Shown here one piece after another: positions 42,682 through 51,175 of a stretch of DNA of 51,587 nt (its first letter is position 1; every line of letters starts with the position of its first letter). The notes under the pieces were generated by a model. That model did no database searches, was not told the origin of the DNA, and saw nothing but the letters and a program-made list of their open reading frames with translations. The stretch lies in the NCBI GenBank assembly GCA_016188575.1, contig JACPHN010000266.1, forward strand, positions 1 through 51,587. The letters are read 5' to 3'. The position numbers were made by a program, and so were the translations under genes. This DNA comes from Candidatus Schekmanbacteria bacterium (GTDB lineage: Bacteria > CSSED10-310 > JACPHN01).

Positions 42682-43896
42682 TTACGTGCGACGCGGCGGC
42701 GCGGCGGAGCCGCGCAACACCAGGCCACAAGCGAGCAGCGCAGGCAGCGCTCCCCACAGGAACGTCGCCGCCGGACCGTAAATGCTCCAGATCGCGCCGG
42801 CCGCGGTGCTGGAGGCGAGCAGCGCCGCGCCGCTTACCAGATTCAGGATCCCAAATGCTGTTCCCCGCAGGTCGCCGGGCGCCGCTTCCGCAACGAGCTT
42901 GGCGATGAGCCCCTGAGTCAGGCCCATCTGCAGTCCCCACAGCGCGGCTCCGAGCAAAAACGTCGCAGTCCCGTTCGCGGCCGCCAGCGCGCCGTCTGCA
43001 GCAATCAGCGCTGCGAGACCCGAAAGCAGCAGCACGCGGCGCTCGAGGCGGTCGGAGGCCCTTCCCGCCGGATAGGCGACGGCCGCGTACACGACATTCA
43101 TCACCACGAGCGCCAGCGGCACGAAGCGGAGCGACAGGCCGACGTCGGCGCCCCGCAAGACCAGGAAGGCTTCCCCGAAACGCGCCAGAGAAAACGACGC
43201 GGCAAGACCGATCACGCGCCAAAAAGCGCCCGGCAGCCGGCGCACCTCCGCCCGTGAGAGCGGCAGCCGCGCCGGACCTTTAGCGGCCGCGCACGCCGGT
43301 TCCCTCACGAACAGCACCAGCACCCCTACTGCGAGAAATGCAGGGATCACCGCAATCCAGAGTGTTGCGGTGACGTTTTGCGAGAACATTCCAAGACAAA
43401 GGACCGCGAGCGCAGGTCCAAGAAACGCCCCCACCGAATCCATCGACTGGCGCAGCCCGTACGCCGCGCCCCGGCGAGCAATCGGCGTCACGTCCGCAAC
43501 CAGCGCGTCCCGCGGCGCGCCGCGAATCCCCTTGCCAACGCGGTCGACAAATCTCGCCGTCACCACGGGCGCCAGCGAGCCGGCGAGGGGAAACGCAATC
43601 TTGGTGATCGCGGCCAGCCCGTATCCGACCACGGCCAGCAGCTTCCGCCTGCGCACGTAATCGCTGAGCGCTCCCGAAAAGACTTTGGTGAACGCCGCCA
43701 GCCCCTCCGCTGCTCCCTCGATCAACCCGATCACCGCCATCGGCGCGCCCAGTTGGTCCTTCATGACGATGGGGAGAACGCTGTGCACGAGCTCCGTGGA
43801 CGTGTCCATGAGCAAGGAGACGAGGCCGAGCGCGAGGACTGTCCCCGGGAGCGCGCGCGCCGCTGCTTTCTCTCGTGCGATCCGTGTTTTCCACAT
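42682..43896 (-). CDS. Major facilitator superfamily transporter
   Basis: 404 aa from the ATG at 43896 (GGAGAAG about eight bases upstream; the longer frame adds only Arg-rich residues). Twelve membrane helices are expected. The loop after helix 2 reads GALSDYVRRRKLLAVVGYG, the MFS signature, and FVDRVGKGIRGAPRDALVAD resembles the conserved segment of a family of drug/metabolite exporters that I recall near other MFS genes of this type. Substrate cannot be assigned. C-terminus ends ALLACGLVLRGSAAPPRRT. It precedes the VKOR-DsbA gene on the same strand. Confidence 0.88.
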   Translation of the reverse strand: MWKTRIAREKAAARALPGTVLALGLVSLLMDTSTELVHSVLPIVMKDQLGAPMAVIGLIEGAAEGLAAFTKVFSGALSDYVRRRKLLAVVGYGLAAITKIAFPLAGSLAPVVTARFVDRVGKGIRGAPRDALVADVTPIARRGAAYGLRQSMDSVGAFLGPALAVLCLGMFSQNVTATLWIAVIPAFLAVGVLVLFVREPACAAAKGPARLPLSRAEVRRLPGAFWRVIGLAASFSLARFGEAFLVLRGADVGLSLRFVPLALVVMNVVYAAVAYPAGRASDRLERRVLLLSGLAALIAADGALAAANGTATFLLGAALWGLQMGLTQGLIAKLVAEAAPGDLRGTAFGILNLVSGAALLASSTAAGAIWSIYGPAATFLWGALPALLACGLVLRGSAAPPRRT

Positions 43897-44205
43897 CGGC
43901 GATCTTCTCCGGCGGCCGCTACCCTCACGGCACCGCCGCCGGCCGCGACTTTTTCGGCGACGCACGCGGAGCGGCGCGATCTGACGTATGTGCGTTTCTC
44001 TCTATAGGATAGCGCGCGGCGAGACGCCACCGTCACGGCATGCGTCGTTCCGGTAGACCCGGGTGCTCGCCGGGGTGACGGAGGGGTGCGACGGAGATCG
44101 TCGCCGAGAGCAGCAATTGCTGTCGCCCCGCCGCCGCTCCCCCGCGGCTCGCCTCCCCGACCCGGAGTTGCCGCCGCCGCCGGCGCCTTCCCGGCGCTCG
44201 TCCCC

Positions 44206-44221
44206 TGGCATCGCTCATGCA
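44206..44221 (+). promoter_or_regulatory. Sigma-54 (-24/-12) promoter candidate of the HExxH protein gene
   Basis: TGGCATCGCTCATGCA keeps TGGCA and TGCA at canonical spacing. It ends 66 bases before the ATG at 44288. The rest of the 391-base divergent gap 43897-44287 shows no gene. Confidence 0.45.
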
Positions 44222-44287
44222 ACCCCTCTCGTGAATCCGCCTCGCGCGGCACACGAAAAACCACACCCGCATCGGAGCCACACCACC

Positions 44288-45472
44288 ATGACCGCTCTGG
44301 CCACAGACCCCGCCGTCCGCAGCCCCAAGGCACTCCCCGCGCCGTCCATCGCGGCACCCAGGAGCGCGCCCGATCACGGCGCCGCCCGAACGCGACCCGC
44401 GACCCGCCCGGCAGGCGATGAGTACGAGGATCTGAGCGCCCCAGGAAGGCGCCCCGCCGCGGCGGTCGGCGGTCGGGAACCGGCCGCTGCGTCCACTCCC
44501 GCTCCGGCACCCGCCGCTGCCACCGACACCGCGAAGCTGGCGGCCGAGGTTGCCCGACTGCGCGCCACCCCGGCGCCGAGCCCGATCATTCGGCCGGCCA
44601 GCGCCGAATCGAAACGGCTCCTGGCCCTCGCCGATACCTGCGGCATCGACCGCGGCAGACTCGCCGAGCTTGGCCGTTTTGCCCGCAACCACGGCGTCCC
44701 CGAGAGCGTCCTGCTCAAGATCGCGGCCAACCCCGACCTCGATGCGGCGGCGAAGCTGGCCGCCATGCAGACCTACGCGGTCGTCCACGACGCTGCGCAC
44801 AACGGCAAGCTCGCTCCCGTCGATGCGCTGCGCCTGCAGCAGACCTTTCTGCCCGCGCTGGAAAGCGGAAAGATCGCCGTGGCGGTCTCGGACGACATCG
44901 CGCGGGAAGGCCACCTGGCGGCATACGACCTCGACGAGAACACCATCACCGTGCCCAGGAAAGGCATTGATCTCGACAATCTCCACGACCGCGCCACCGT
45001 TGTGCACGAGGCGCAGCACGCCGTTCAGGACGCGCGCGAGCGCTCGACCTCGGTGATGGAGATGGAGCGCGATGCCTACCGCGTTGACGCCGACTACATG
45101 CTGCACTCGGTGGGCGCGGTCACCGAGACCCCGACCGGGCCACGGGTAGACCCGGACGGGTTCGCAATGCTCCTGCGACAACCCTCGATCAGCCCGCACA
45201 TGAAGCGCGAGATCATCGAGTCCTTCGCGGACGCGACGCTGCGAGTGTCGGTGCACAAGGACGAGCGCGGCGAGCCCACGCTGCGGATTGACCCCGCGCT
45301 CCGCGAGGCGCTCAACGAGGCCCGCAAACAATACGGCGAGAGTTTCGAGAAGATGTACGAGGATCTCTTCGTCAAGCGCGCCCTACGCGACGGCGGCGAC
45401 GAGGCGGCAGCGCGCGAGCGAGCACACCGAGAGCTCAGCGAAACCTTCCGCACCGATGGGCTGGGCCGTTGA
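44288..45472 (+). CDS. Putative secreted zinc metalloprotease (HEAQH motif)
   Basis: 394 aa from the ATG at 44288. Residues 1-100 are disordered and Ala/Pro/Arg-rich without a Sec signal. A helical region (105-195) leads to the motif VVHEAQHAVQD (238-248), an HExxH zinc site, and MEMERDAYRVDADYM (257-271), where E260 in ERDAY is a plausible third ligand of a gluzincin-type (E-x-x-A-Y) site. The C-terminal 120 residues are helical and charged. The combination of disordered N-terminus, zincin core and sigma-54-like promoter resembles an injected effector protease. The precise family is not recognised. Convergent with the DUF3006-like gene. Confidence 0.75.
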   Translation: MTALATDPAVRSPKALPAPSIAAPRSAPDHGAARTRPATRPAGDEYEDLSAPGRRPAAAVGGREPAAASTPAPAPAAATDTAKLAAEVARLRATPAPSPIIRPASAESKRLLALADTCGIDRGRLAELGRFARNHGVPESVLLKIAANPDLDAAAKLAAMQTYAVVHDAAHNGKLAPVDALRLQQTFLPALESGKIAVAVSDDIAREGHLAAYDLDENTITVPRKGIDLDNLHDRATVVHEAQHAVQDARERSTSVMEMERDAYRVDADYMLHSVGAVTETPTGPRVDPDGFAMLLRQPSISPHMKREIIESFADATLRVSVHKDERGEPTLRIDPALREALNEARKQYGESFEKMYEDLFVKRALRDGGDEAAARERAHRELSETFRTDGLGR

Positions 45473-45503
45473 TCTGCTCCCGGCCGCCGGCTGGGGCGAT
45501 CGC

Positions 45504-45537
45504 TTCGCGCGGGCAACCAGTTCGCGCGCGCAACCAG
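45504..45537. repeat. 17-bp tandem direct repeat
   Basis: TTCGCGCGGGCAACCAG (45504-45520) is followed at once by TTCGCGCGCGCAACCAG (45521-45537), one mismatch. It lies in the 89-base gap between two convergent genes. Confidence 0.85.
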
Positions 45538-45561
45538 TCCGCTACCCGTCCGCGCTGCCGC

Positions 45562-45864
45562 CTATGTCCCAGCGCTCCGGCGCGCAAGCAACCGCGCCCG
45601 CACGTCGTCGATCCGTGCGGCCGCTGCCGCCGTAGCTTCCGGGTCCGCGCGGATGGTGACGGCGAGCCAGTCGCCCGGCCGCGCGCCGGGCGGAAGCAGC
45701 GCCACGGGAATCGCCACGACGGAGCGATCCGGCAGCTCCAGAACCGCGTGCGCGCCCCCCGCATCTCCGCCTTCGAAGCGGTCGACTACCGCATGAAAGG
45801 TCGCGGCCGCCGCGTCGCTGCTTTGCTGCAGCGCGGCACCTGCTTCGCCGCCTGCAGCGCTCAT
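45562..45864 (-). CDS. DUF3006-like small protein
   Basis: 100 aa from the ATG at 45864, which overlaps the stop of the radical SAM gene (ATGA). The core FHAVVDRFEG, AHAVLELPDRSVVAIPVALLP, GARPGDWLAV and a charged helix match DUF3006 (VDRIEG...AVLE...IPxxLLPxGxxEGDxL), with an extra 25-residue Ala/Gly-rich leader. DUF3006 proteins are small beta-barrel-like proteins of unknown role often next to secreted hydrolase genes in Firmicutes; here the coupled partner is a radical SAM enzyme. Confidence 0.72.
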   Translation of the reverse strand: MSAAGGEAGAALQQSSDAAAATFHAVVDRFEGGDAGGAHAVLELPDRSVVAIPVALLPPGARPGDWLAVTIRADPEATAAAAARIDDVRARLLARRSAGT

Positions 45865-47477
45865 GGCGCCGCGTTGGCCCACCGCGTCTCGGCGCGGTCC
45901 GTGGCCTGCGGAACGAAGGCGGCCTCGCGCGCGCCGGCCGTGTGGCTCACGTCTGGCACATCCGCGGGGTTGGCGACATTGAACCCGTCCGTGAGCTTCA
46001 TTGTGTGCAGGTAGCTGTGCTTGTGCATGATGAGGTGCGCCAGCGTCTCCGGCAGGTGCGTCGGCGCATACCGCAGGCAGGCGATGATTGCCGTCCAGAA
46101 CAGCTTGTGGCGGCGAAGGTCAGTCGTGAGCAGATAATACCGAAGCGTGCGCAAGAGCACCCCCAGTTCCTTGAGGCTCGGCTTTCGCCGCGACAGCGGG
46201 CGGGCGCGCCGAAAACGTTTGAGCGTTCCGACGATGCGCTTGCCGTAGCTCTCGAACGAATACTGCTCCGCCATGATCCAGTGATAGCCCGCGTAGAGCT
46301 GCTCGCGCGTCATGTTCTTGGGCACGATGTTGGTGGAGCCATGATCGGCCCACGACTCGTCGACGAGCCTTCCTTCTTCCTTGAGCCGGCGCCACAGCGG
46401 CGTGTTGTATGGCGCCGAGAGCGGACCCGGCGTGCAGGTGATGATGTTGTTGCGCTGAATGAAGTCGAGCTGCTCGCGAAAGATGTGCACGTCATCGTTG
46501 TCGAAGCCCACGATCATGCCTGCCCAGATCCACAGCCCGTAGGACTGAATCTTCTCGAGAGCAGCCTCCATGTCCCACCGGGTGTTCTGAACCTTGTGCA
46601 CTTCGTTGAGGCTCTCGGCGCGCGGTGATTCGATCCCGATATACACACGCGTGAAGTTGGCGCGCACCATGAGGTCTAGCAGCTCGTCTTCACGACCTAG
46701 CGTAATGGTGAGCTGCGTGACGAATCGGAGCGGGCTGCGCAGCCCGGCATTGAAGTCGATGATGGCCCGCAGCAGCTCTTTCGCGTATTTCTTGTTGCCG
46801 ATGAAGTTGTCGTCGGTGAAAAACACATCGCTGCGCCCGGCCTTTTCCAGGAGCGGCTGCAAGAAGCGCAGCTCGGTGATCACCTGCTCGACCGGCTTGG
46901 TCCGCACGGTGCGCCCGAAGAGCACGATAATGTCGCAAAACTCGCAGCTAAACGGGCACCCGCGCGTCGTTTGCACCCCGACCGTGGAGTAGCGGTCGAG
47001 CTTCATGAGGTCCCAGCGGGGGAGGCCGGCATGGCGGACGTCGATCTTTTCCGTCTGCTCGTAGCGATCCTGGTGACAGCCCTGCTCGTAGTCCCTCAGG
47101 AACTTGGGCCAGGTGTATTCCGCTTCGCCCACGAAGAGCACGTCGCAATGCTCGCGGCAGTGGTGCGGCACCAGCGAGGCGTACGGTCCGCCCATGGCGA
47201 CGAGCTTGCCGCGCGCGCGGAGCTCCTTGGCGATGGCGAAGGCGCGCTGGGACTGAATGTTGAAACCGGTGATCCCGACGATGTCGGCATCGGTGTCGAA
47301 ATCCACCGCTTCGACGTTTTCGTCGCACAGCTCCAGATCGTGTCCCGGCGGGGTTATTCCCGCCACTGTGGGCAGCGCGAGGTTGGCGATGCAGTACCGC
47401 ATGCCGTGAATGTCGTTGATGTGGCTGAATCCCCAGAAGGTGTCCGGATAGGCGGGGTTGACGAGATAAATTTTCAT
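45861..47477 (-). CDS. B12-binding-domain radical SAM protein
   Basis: 538 aa. The N-terminal 150 residues form a cobalamin-binding-like Rossmann domain (MKIYLVNPAYPDTFWG, ADIVGITGFNIQSQRAFAIA, LVAMGGPYAS), though a clear DxHxxG cobalamin ligand motif is not seen. The radical SAM barrel has the 4Fe-4S cysteines C174, C178 and C181 in RGCPFSCEFCDI, the GGE-equivalent FFTDDNFIGNK, and YIGIESPR. The C-terminal part (about 370-500) matches DUF4070-type tails (FIQRNNIITCTPGPLSAPYNTPL). Such proteins often make lipid or cofactor modifications, as in hopanoid pathways, but the substrate here is unknown. ATG at 47477; TGA overlaps the next gene's ATG. Confidence 0.9.
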   Translation of the reverse strand: MKIYLVNPAYPDTFWGFSHINDIHGMRYCIANLALPTVAGITPPGHDLELCDENVEAVDFDTDADIVGITGFNIQSQRAFAIAKELRARGKLVAMGGPYASLVPHHCREHCDVLFVGEAEYTWPKFLRDYEQGCHQDRYEQTEKIDVRHAGLPRWDLMKLDRYSTVGVQTTRGCPFSCEFCDIIVLFGRTVRTKPVEQVITELRFLQPLLEKAGRSDVFFTDDNFIGNKKYAKELLRAIIDFNAGLRSPLRFVTQLTITLGREDELLDLMVRANFTRVYIGIESPRAESLNEVHKVQNTRWDMEAALEKIQSYGLWIWAGMIVGFDNDDVHIFREQLDFIQRNNIITCTPGPLSAPYNTPLWRRLKEEGRLVDESWADHGSTNIVPKNMTREQLYAGYHWIMAEQYSFESYGKRIVGTLKRFRRARPLSRRKPSLKELGVLLRTLRYYLLTTDLRRHKLFWTAIIACLRYAPTHLPETLAHLIMHKHSYLHTMKLTDGFNVANPADVPDVSHTAGAREAAFVPQATDRAETRWANAAP

Positions 47478-47958
47478 GCAGCGTCACCTGGATAAGGAAC
47501 CGTTCCGGGGATGGCCGCGATCGGGCCGGGCGAGCAAACTTGCTTCCGAAAGCGTAACACCAGCGCGGGAACCGGTGCAAGTCAACGGCGGCGTCGAGTG
47601 GATTTGGACCTGCTCAGGAAATGCTGCCGCGACGTGGGGAGGCCCAGCATGGGACGAACCACTCGCCGCGATGCCACAGCCTCGCGGGCGATTCTCAAGG
47701 AAGCACGGCGCGCGACAGGGCGATGCCGCGCGGAGGTGGCGACCGCGCCGGGGCGCGGGTAAGATAGACGGTGCGCGAGCTTGCGTCCGGGAACCGGCGA
47801 AACACCCGGAGCTGAGACGACGCCGGCGTCGCGGCCGGCCTCCCTCGCGAGGCGCGGGAGCTCGCGGCGGTGGGGCAGCTGATGAAGGGAGTGGACGGGA
47901 CCCGCTGCGCCGGCTCCCTCGACGCGGGTAGCCTGGCAAGAAGGTGGGGGAAAAGAAG
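47478..47958. other. Divergent intergenic region without recognised gene
   Basis: These 481 bases separate the radical SAM gene (minus) from the ELWxxDGT protein gene (plus). The open frames here are Arg/Gly-rich and look like GC-rich chance frames. No sigma-54 site, repeat or clear sigma-70 promoter was found. Confidence 0.5.
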
Positions 47959-50790
47959 ATGAACGGCAGCAATCCAACCTCTCCTGCAGCTCTCTGGCGG
48001 GAGCATTGCGGGGCCGGCGCCGCGCCGCCAGCGTGGGCACTGCGCCGCCTGACGACGATCCCGACGATTGCGGCCCTCGTCTGGGTCGTCTCGGTCGGCG
48101 CGCGCGCCGAAGCCGGCAGCACCTATCAAGTCGCGGACATCGGCAAGCGGCCCAACCAGGTCGTGCACTCCTCCTCGACGACGACCGCAGACGGCAGCGT
48201 CTGGGTTGTGGAGGCAACCTCGGAGACGTCGCCGCGCCTTTGGCGCACGTACGGAACTGTTCCGACAACAGCGCTTGTCGATCTCGGCGGTGTCACCCCC
48301 TGCCTGGGACCAATCCAGGCGGTTGGCGACGAGGTCTTCTTTGCGACTGGCTACGGTGGCCCGGGAACGCCGCTCCCTCGGCTCTACAAGACTGACGGTT
48401 CGGCCGCGGGAACGGTCTTGGTCAAAGAGCTCGATTCCACCGTCTATAACTGCCCGGGACTGCGCCCAATGGCGGCCTTCAAGGACCGCCTGATCGTCAG
48501 CCTCTTCACGCGCCAGTACGGGGAGGAGCTCTGGGTCAGCGACGGCACCGACGCCGGTACGTCCGTGCTGGCGGACATCAATCCCGGCACGGCGGACAGC
48601 GGCCCGTTGCAGATCGCGGTGATCGGCGACCGGTTCTTCTTCATGCCGCAGGACGGCAGTCACGGTAGAGAGCTGTGGAGCAGCGACGGCACGACCTCCG
48701 GCACCCGGCTTGTCGCCGATATCAATCCCGGCCCCGATTCCGGTGTCGCGGTCGATACGCTCGCCCCGTTCGGATCGGAGTTGATCCTTCAAGCCACGGA
48801 CGGCAGCCACGGCTGGGAGCCATGGCGGTCGGACGGCACCGAGCTCGGCACGAAAATGGTCGCGGATGTCGCTCTCGGAGCCGCGAGCTCCGGGGCAATC
48901 GACTTCACGAGCGCCGGCGGCCAGCTCTTTTTTTCCGCCGACGACGGCACCGTGGGCACCGAGCTGTGGGTGAGCGACGGAACGGCCGCGGGCACCCGCC
49001 TCGTCAAGGACCTCAATCCGGACGGTAGCGCCTACCCCGCGGAGCTGACAGCACTTGGCAACAAGGTCTACTTCTCAGCCGGATCCCTGCTGCAATCCAG
49101 CGATGGAACGGAGGCGGGCACTGGCCCCGTCGCCGCGATCGGCACCGGTAGCTATCCCTCGCTCCTCACGGGCGCCGGTGATCGGCTCTTCTTTCAGGCC
49201 TCGGCCTTGCCTTATGGGCAAGAGCTCTACGCCACCAACAGCTACGGCTATCAGCTGGCCGGCGACATCAGGCCGGGCGAGGCCTCCTCAGCGCCCCAAC
49301 CGCTCGCCGCCGCGGGGGAAACGATGATTCTCCTGGCCGACGATGGCGAGCACGGCGAAGCTCTTTTCCGCAGCAACGGCAGCCCCGCCGACACCTGGAT
49401 GCTGGCCCCACTGCACGGCACCCAGGGAGGCGATCTGCAGGAGCTCACCGCCGCCGGTGGCCGGCTGTTCCTCAGCGGCGACAATCGCGAGGAGACCGTC
49501 AACAGCGGCAATGGTCTGTGGACGAGCACGGGGATGCCGGACTCTGCCGAGTTGCTGCTGTCGACCTGGTCCTCTTATGGGTCCTTCGACCCCACCCAGC
49601 TCGCGGCGACGGCAAGCGGCGAGCTGTATTTCACCAGCGCCAGGGGATATCACGGTAGCGCCGCGGGCTTGTGGAAAAGCGACGGCTCGGCAGCGGGCAC
49701 CGAGGTCGTCGTCGGCTCGCTCGGTGTTGATCAGGTCACGGTGGCGGGCGACCGGGTCTTCTTTGCGGGGGCGGATGCCGCCGGCACCGAGCTATGGGTG
49801 AGCGATGGCACCGCGGATGGCACGCGGATGGTCAAGGATGTCGTCCCCGGAAGCGGCGGAGCCTCGATCCGGCCGATGGCGGCGCTGGGCAATCGCGTGC
49901 TCTTTGGCGCGAGCGACGGTGCCAGCGGCGTCGAACCATGGATCAGCGACGGGACCGCGGAATCCACGGTGATGCTCAAGGAGATCAACCCGGTTGGCGA
50001 CTCCTCCCCGAGCGGTTTCACGGCCGTGGGCTCGCGATCCTTCTTCCTGGCCGATGATGGTTCCAGCGGCCGCCAACTGTGGCAAACCGACGGTACGAGC
50101 GCGGGGACGGCGCCGGTTCCGGGCCTCACAGGCGACCACGACGGACCGCCGACCGAGCTTGCCGCAGTGGGCACTGAGATCTTCTTCGTGCTCTCCGCCC
50201 AGCAAGGCGCGACCTACGAGCTCTGGCGATCGAACGGCACGGCGGGTGCCGTGGTCGCGGTGAAGAGCTTCGCAAACCCGATCGGCGGACTGGCCGAAAT
50301 GGACGGCCTGCTCTTCTTCGGCGTCGCGGCTCCGACCGGCCTTGAGCTTTGGCGCACGGACGGCACCGCGGTCGGCACCGCGATGATCACGGCGATTGGA
50401 GCATCCCCTCGCCCTACGCAGGCGCGAGCGCTACCCGCTCAAATCGTCGGCGCTCAAGGCGAGCTCTACTTTGCAGCGGACGACGGGGTCACCGGGGAGG
50501 AGATCTGGACGAGTGATGGTACGGCCCAGGGTACGGCGATGCTCCGCGACATTCGCCCCGGTCCTCAGGGATCGCAGCCCCGGCAGCTCACGGCTACTGC
50601 TAACGCCCTCTACTTCGTCGCCGACGACGGGACCAGCGGTGCGGAGCTCTGGGCGACCTGGATCGGCCCGGGCGGGCCCGTTCCCTTCTTGCCCGCGGCG
50701 CCCTGGGCCGCGGCTGCCGTATTGGCGATAATGGCGGCTTTGCGCCTGAGCTGCCCCAACCGGCCGGCCCTGCGGCCCCAGAAACAGTAG
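47959..50790 (+). CDS. ELWxxDGT-repeat surface protein with C-terminal membrane tail
   Basis: 943 aa from the ATG at 47959 (purine-rich GGGGGAAAAGAAG just upstream; a GTG five codons earlier is possible). A hydrophobic segment around 33-52 (TIPTIAALVWVVSVGARAEA) acts as signal peptide. The body is about twenty repeats of the ELW(V/R)(S/T)DGT-x-AGT type, each about 50 residues (for example EELWVSDGTDAGTSVLADINPG), which fold as a beta-propeller-like array. The end (PVPFLPAAPWAAAAVLAIMAALRL then basic residues) is a PEP/IPTL-CTERM-like anchor signal. Likely an outer-surface or secreted matrix protein. The 157 bases after it show no gene. Confidence 0.88.
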   Translation: MNGSNPTSPAALWREHCGAGAAPPAWALRRLTTIPTIAALVWVVSVGARAEAGSTYQVADIGKRPNQVVHSSSTTTADGSVWVVEATSETSPRLWRTYGTVPTTALVDLGGVTPCLGPIQAVGDEVFFATGYGGPGTPLPRLYKTDGSAAGTVLVKELDSTVYNCPGLRPMAAFKDRLIVSLFTRQYGEELWVSDGTDAGTSVLADINPGTADSGPLQIAVIGDRFFFMPQDGSHGRELWSSDGTTSGTRLVADINPGPDSGVAVDTLAPFGSELILQATDGSHGWEPWRSDGTELGTKMVADVALGAASSGAIDFTSAGGQLFFSADDGTVGTELWVSDGTAAGTRLVKDLNPDGSAYPAELTALGNKVYFSAGSLLQSSDGTEAGTGPVAAIGTGSYPSLLTGAGDRLFFQASALPYGQELYATNSYGYQLAGDIRPGEASSAPQPLAAAGETMILLADDGEHGEALFRSNGSPADTWMLAPLHGTQGGDLQELTAAGGRLFLSGDNREETVNSGNGLWTSTGMPDSAELLLSTWSSYGSFDPTQLAATASGELYFTSARGYHGSAAGLWKSDGSAAGTEVVVGSLGVDQVTVAGDRVFFAGADAAGTELWVSDGTADGTRMVKDVVPGSGGASIRPMAALGNRVLFGASDGASGVEPWISDGTAESTVMLKEINPVGDSSPSGFTAVGSRSFFLADDGSSGRQLWQTDGTSAGTAPVPGLTGDHDGPPTELAAVGTEIFFVLSAQQGATYELWRSNGTAGAVVAVKSFANPIGGLAEMDGLLFFGVAAPTGLELWRTDGTAVGTAMITAIGASPRPTQARALPAQIVGAQGELYFAADDGVTGEEIWTSDGTAQGTAMLRDIRPGPQGSQPRQLTATANALYFVADDGTSGAELWATWIGPGGPVPFLPAAPWAAAAVLAIMAALRLSCPNRPALRPQKQ

Positions 50791-50947
50791 AGCTCGATGG
50801 GAAGCTGCTCCGGCTCGAAGTCCTCGCGCGGATTGTCGAGAGCCACGAATCCGCAAACGGACAGGTTCGTGGGCAGGCACGGGGCCTACCCCTATCGACT
50901 CGATGGCCGGAAGGATGATTCTTGGAAGCGGGAGAGGAGAGTGCGGA

Positions 50948-51175
50948 ATGCCCGAGTTTTCTGCTATCGACGAGCTGCTCCGGCAGCTTGGAGCCATCGT
51001 CGCGAAGAGTCCCGAAGTTTCCCGTTTCAGGCCACCGGCTCGTGACGACGAGATCGCAGCCGCCGAGGCAGCCGTCGCGATTGGGTTGCCAGGCTCGTAC
51101 AAGCGATTTCTGAGCCGCTTCGATGGTGGCTTCATTTCGATCGCGGGCGCGGCCACCGATGCCGACTCTGAGCTT
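50948..51175 (+). pseudogene. SMI1/KNR4 (SUKH) immunity-type gene interrupted by an IS element
   Basis: The ATG at 50948 has GGAG about eight bases upstream. The frame reads PPARDDEIAAAEAAVAIGLPGSYKRFLSRFDGGFISIAGA, the N-terminal half of the SMI1/KNR4 fold (bacterial immunity proteins to polymorphic toxins). After about residue 75 (GAATDADSEL) similarity is lost, precisely where the antisense transposase frame begins at 51175. Continued translation into the insertion sequence would give an unrelated 177-aa product. The original toxin partner is not in the window. Confidence 0.72.

Noticed and set aside
41018-42781. 587-codon plus-strand frame
   Set aside because: Shadow of the VKOR-DsbA gene, rich in Arg and His with no domain, whereas the minus-strand frame has all catalytic cysteines.
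44033-45331. 432-codon minus-strand frame opposite the HEAQH gene
   Set aside because: No recognisable domain or ribosome binding site; the plus-strand frame has the zincin motif, Ala/Pro-rich leader and normal codon pattern.
47959-50790. Reading the ELWxxDGT repeats as a DNA-level tandem repeat array
   Set aside because: The periodicity is at protein level; the DNA units are too diverged to count as a nucleotide repeat.
50610-50846. Minus-strand frame with a protein-like stretch (LDNPREDFEPEQLPIELYCFW) antisense to the end of the ELWxxDGT gene
   Set aside because: Only about 30 residues look protein-like, a stop lies shortly upstream, no ribosome binding site was seen, and most of it overlaps the well-supported plus-strand gene.
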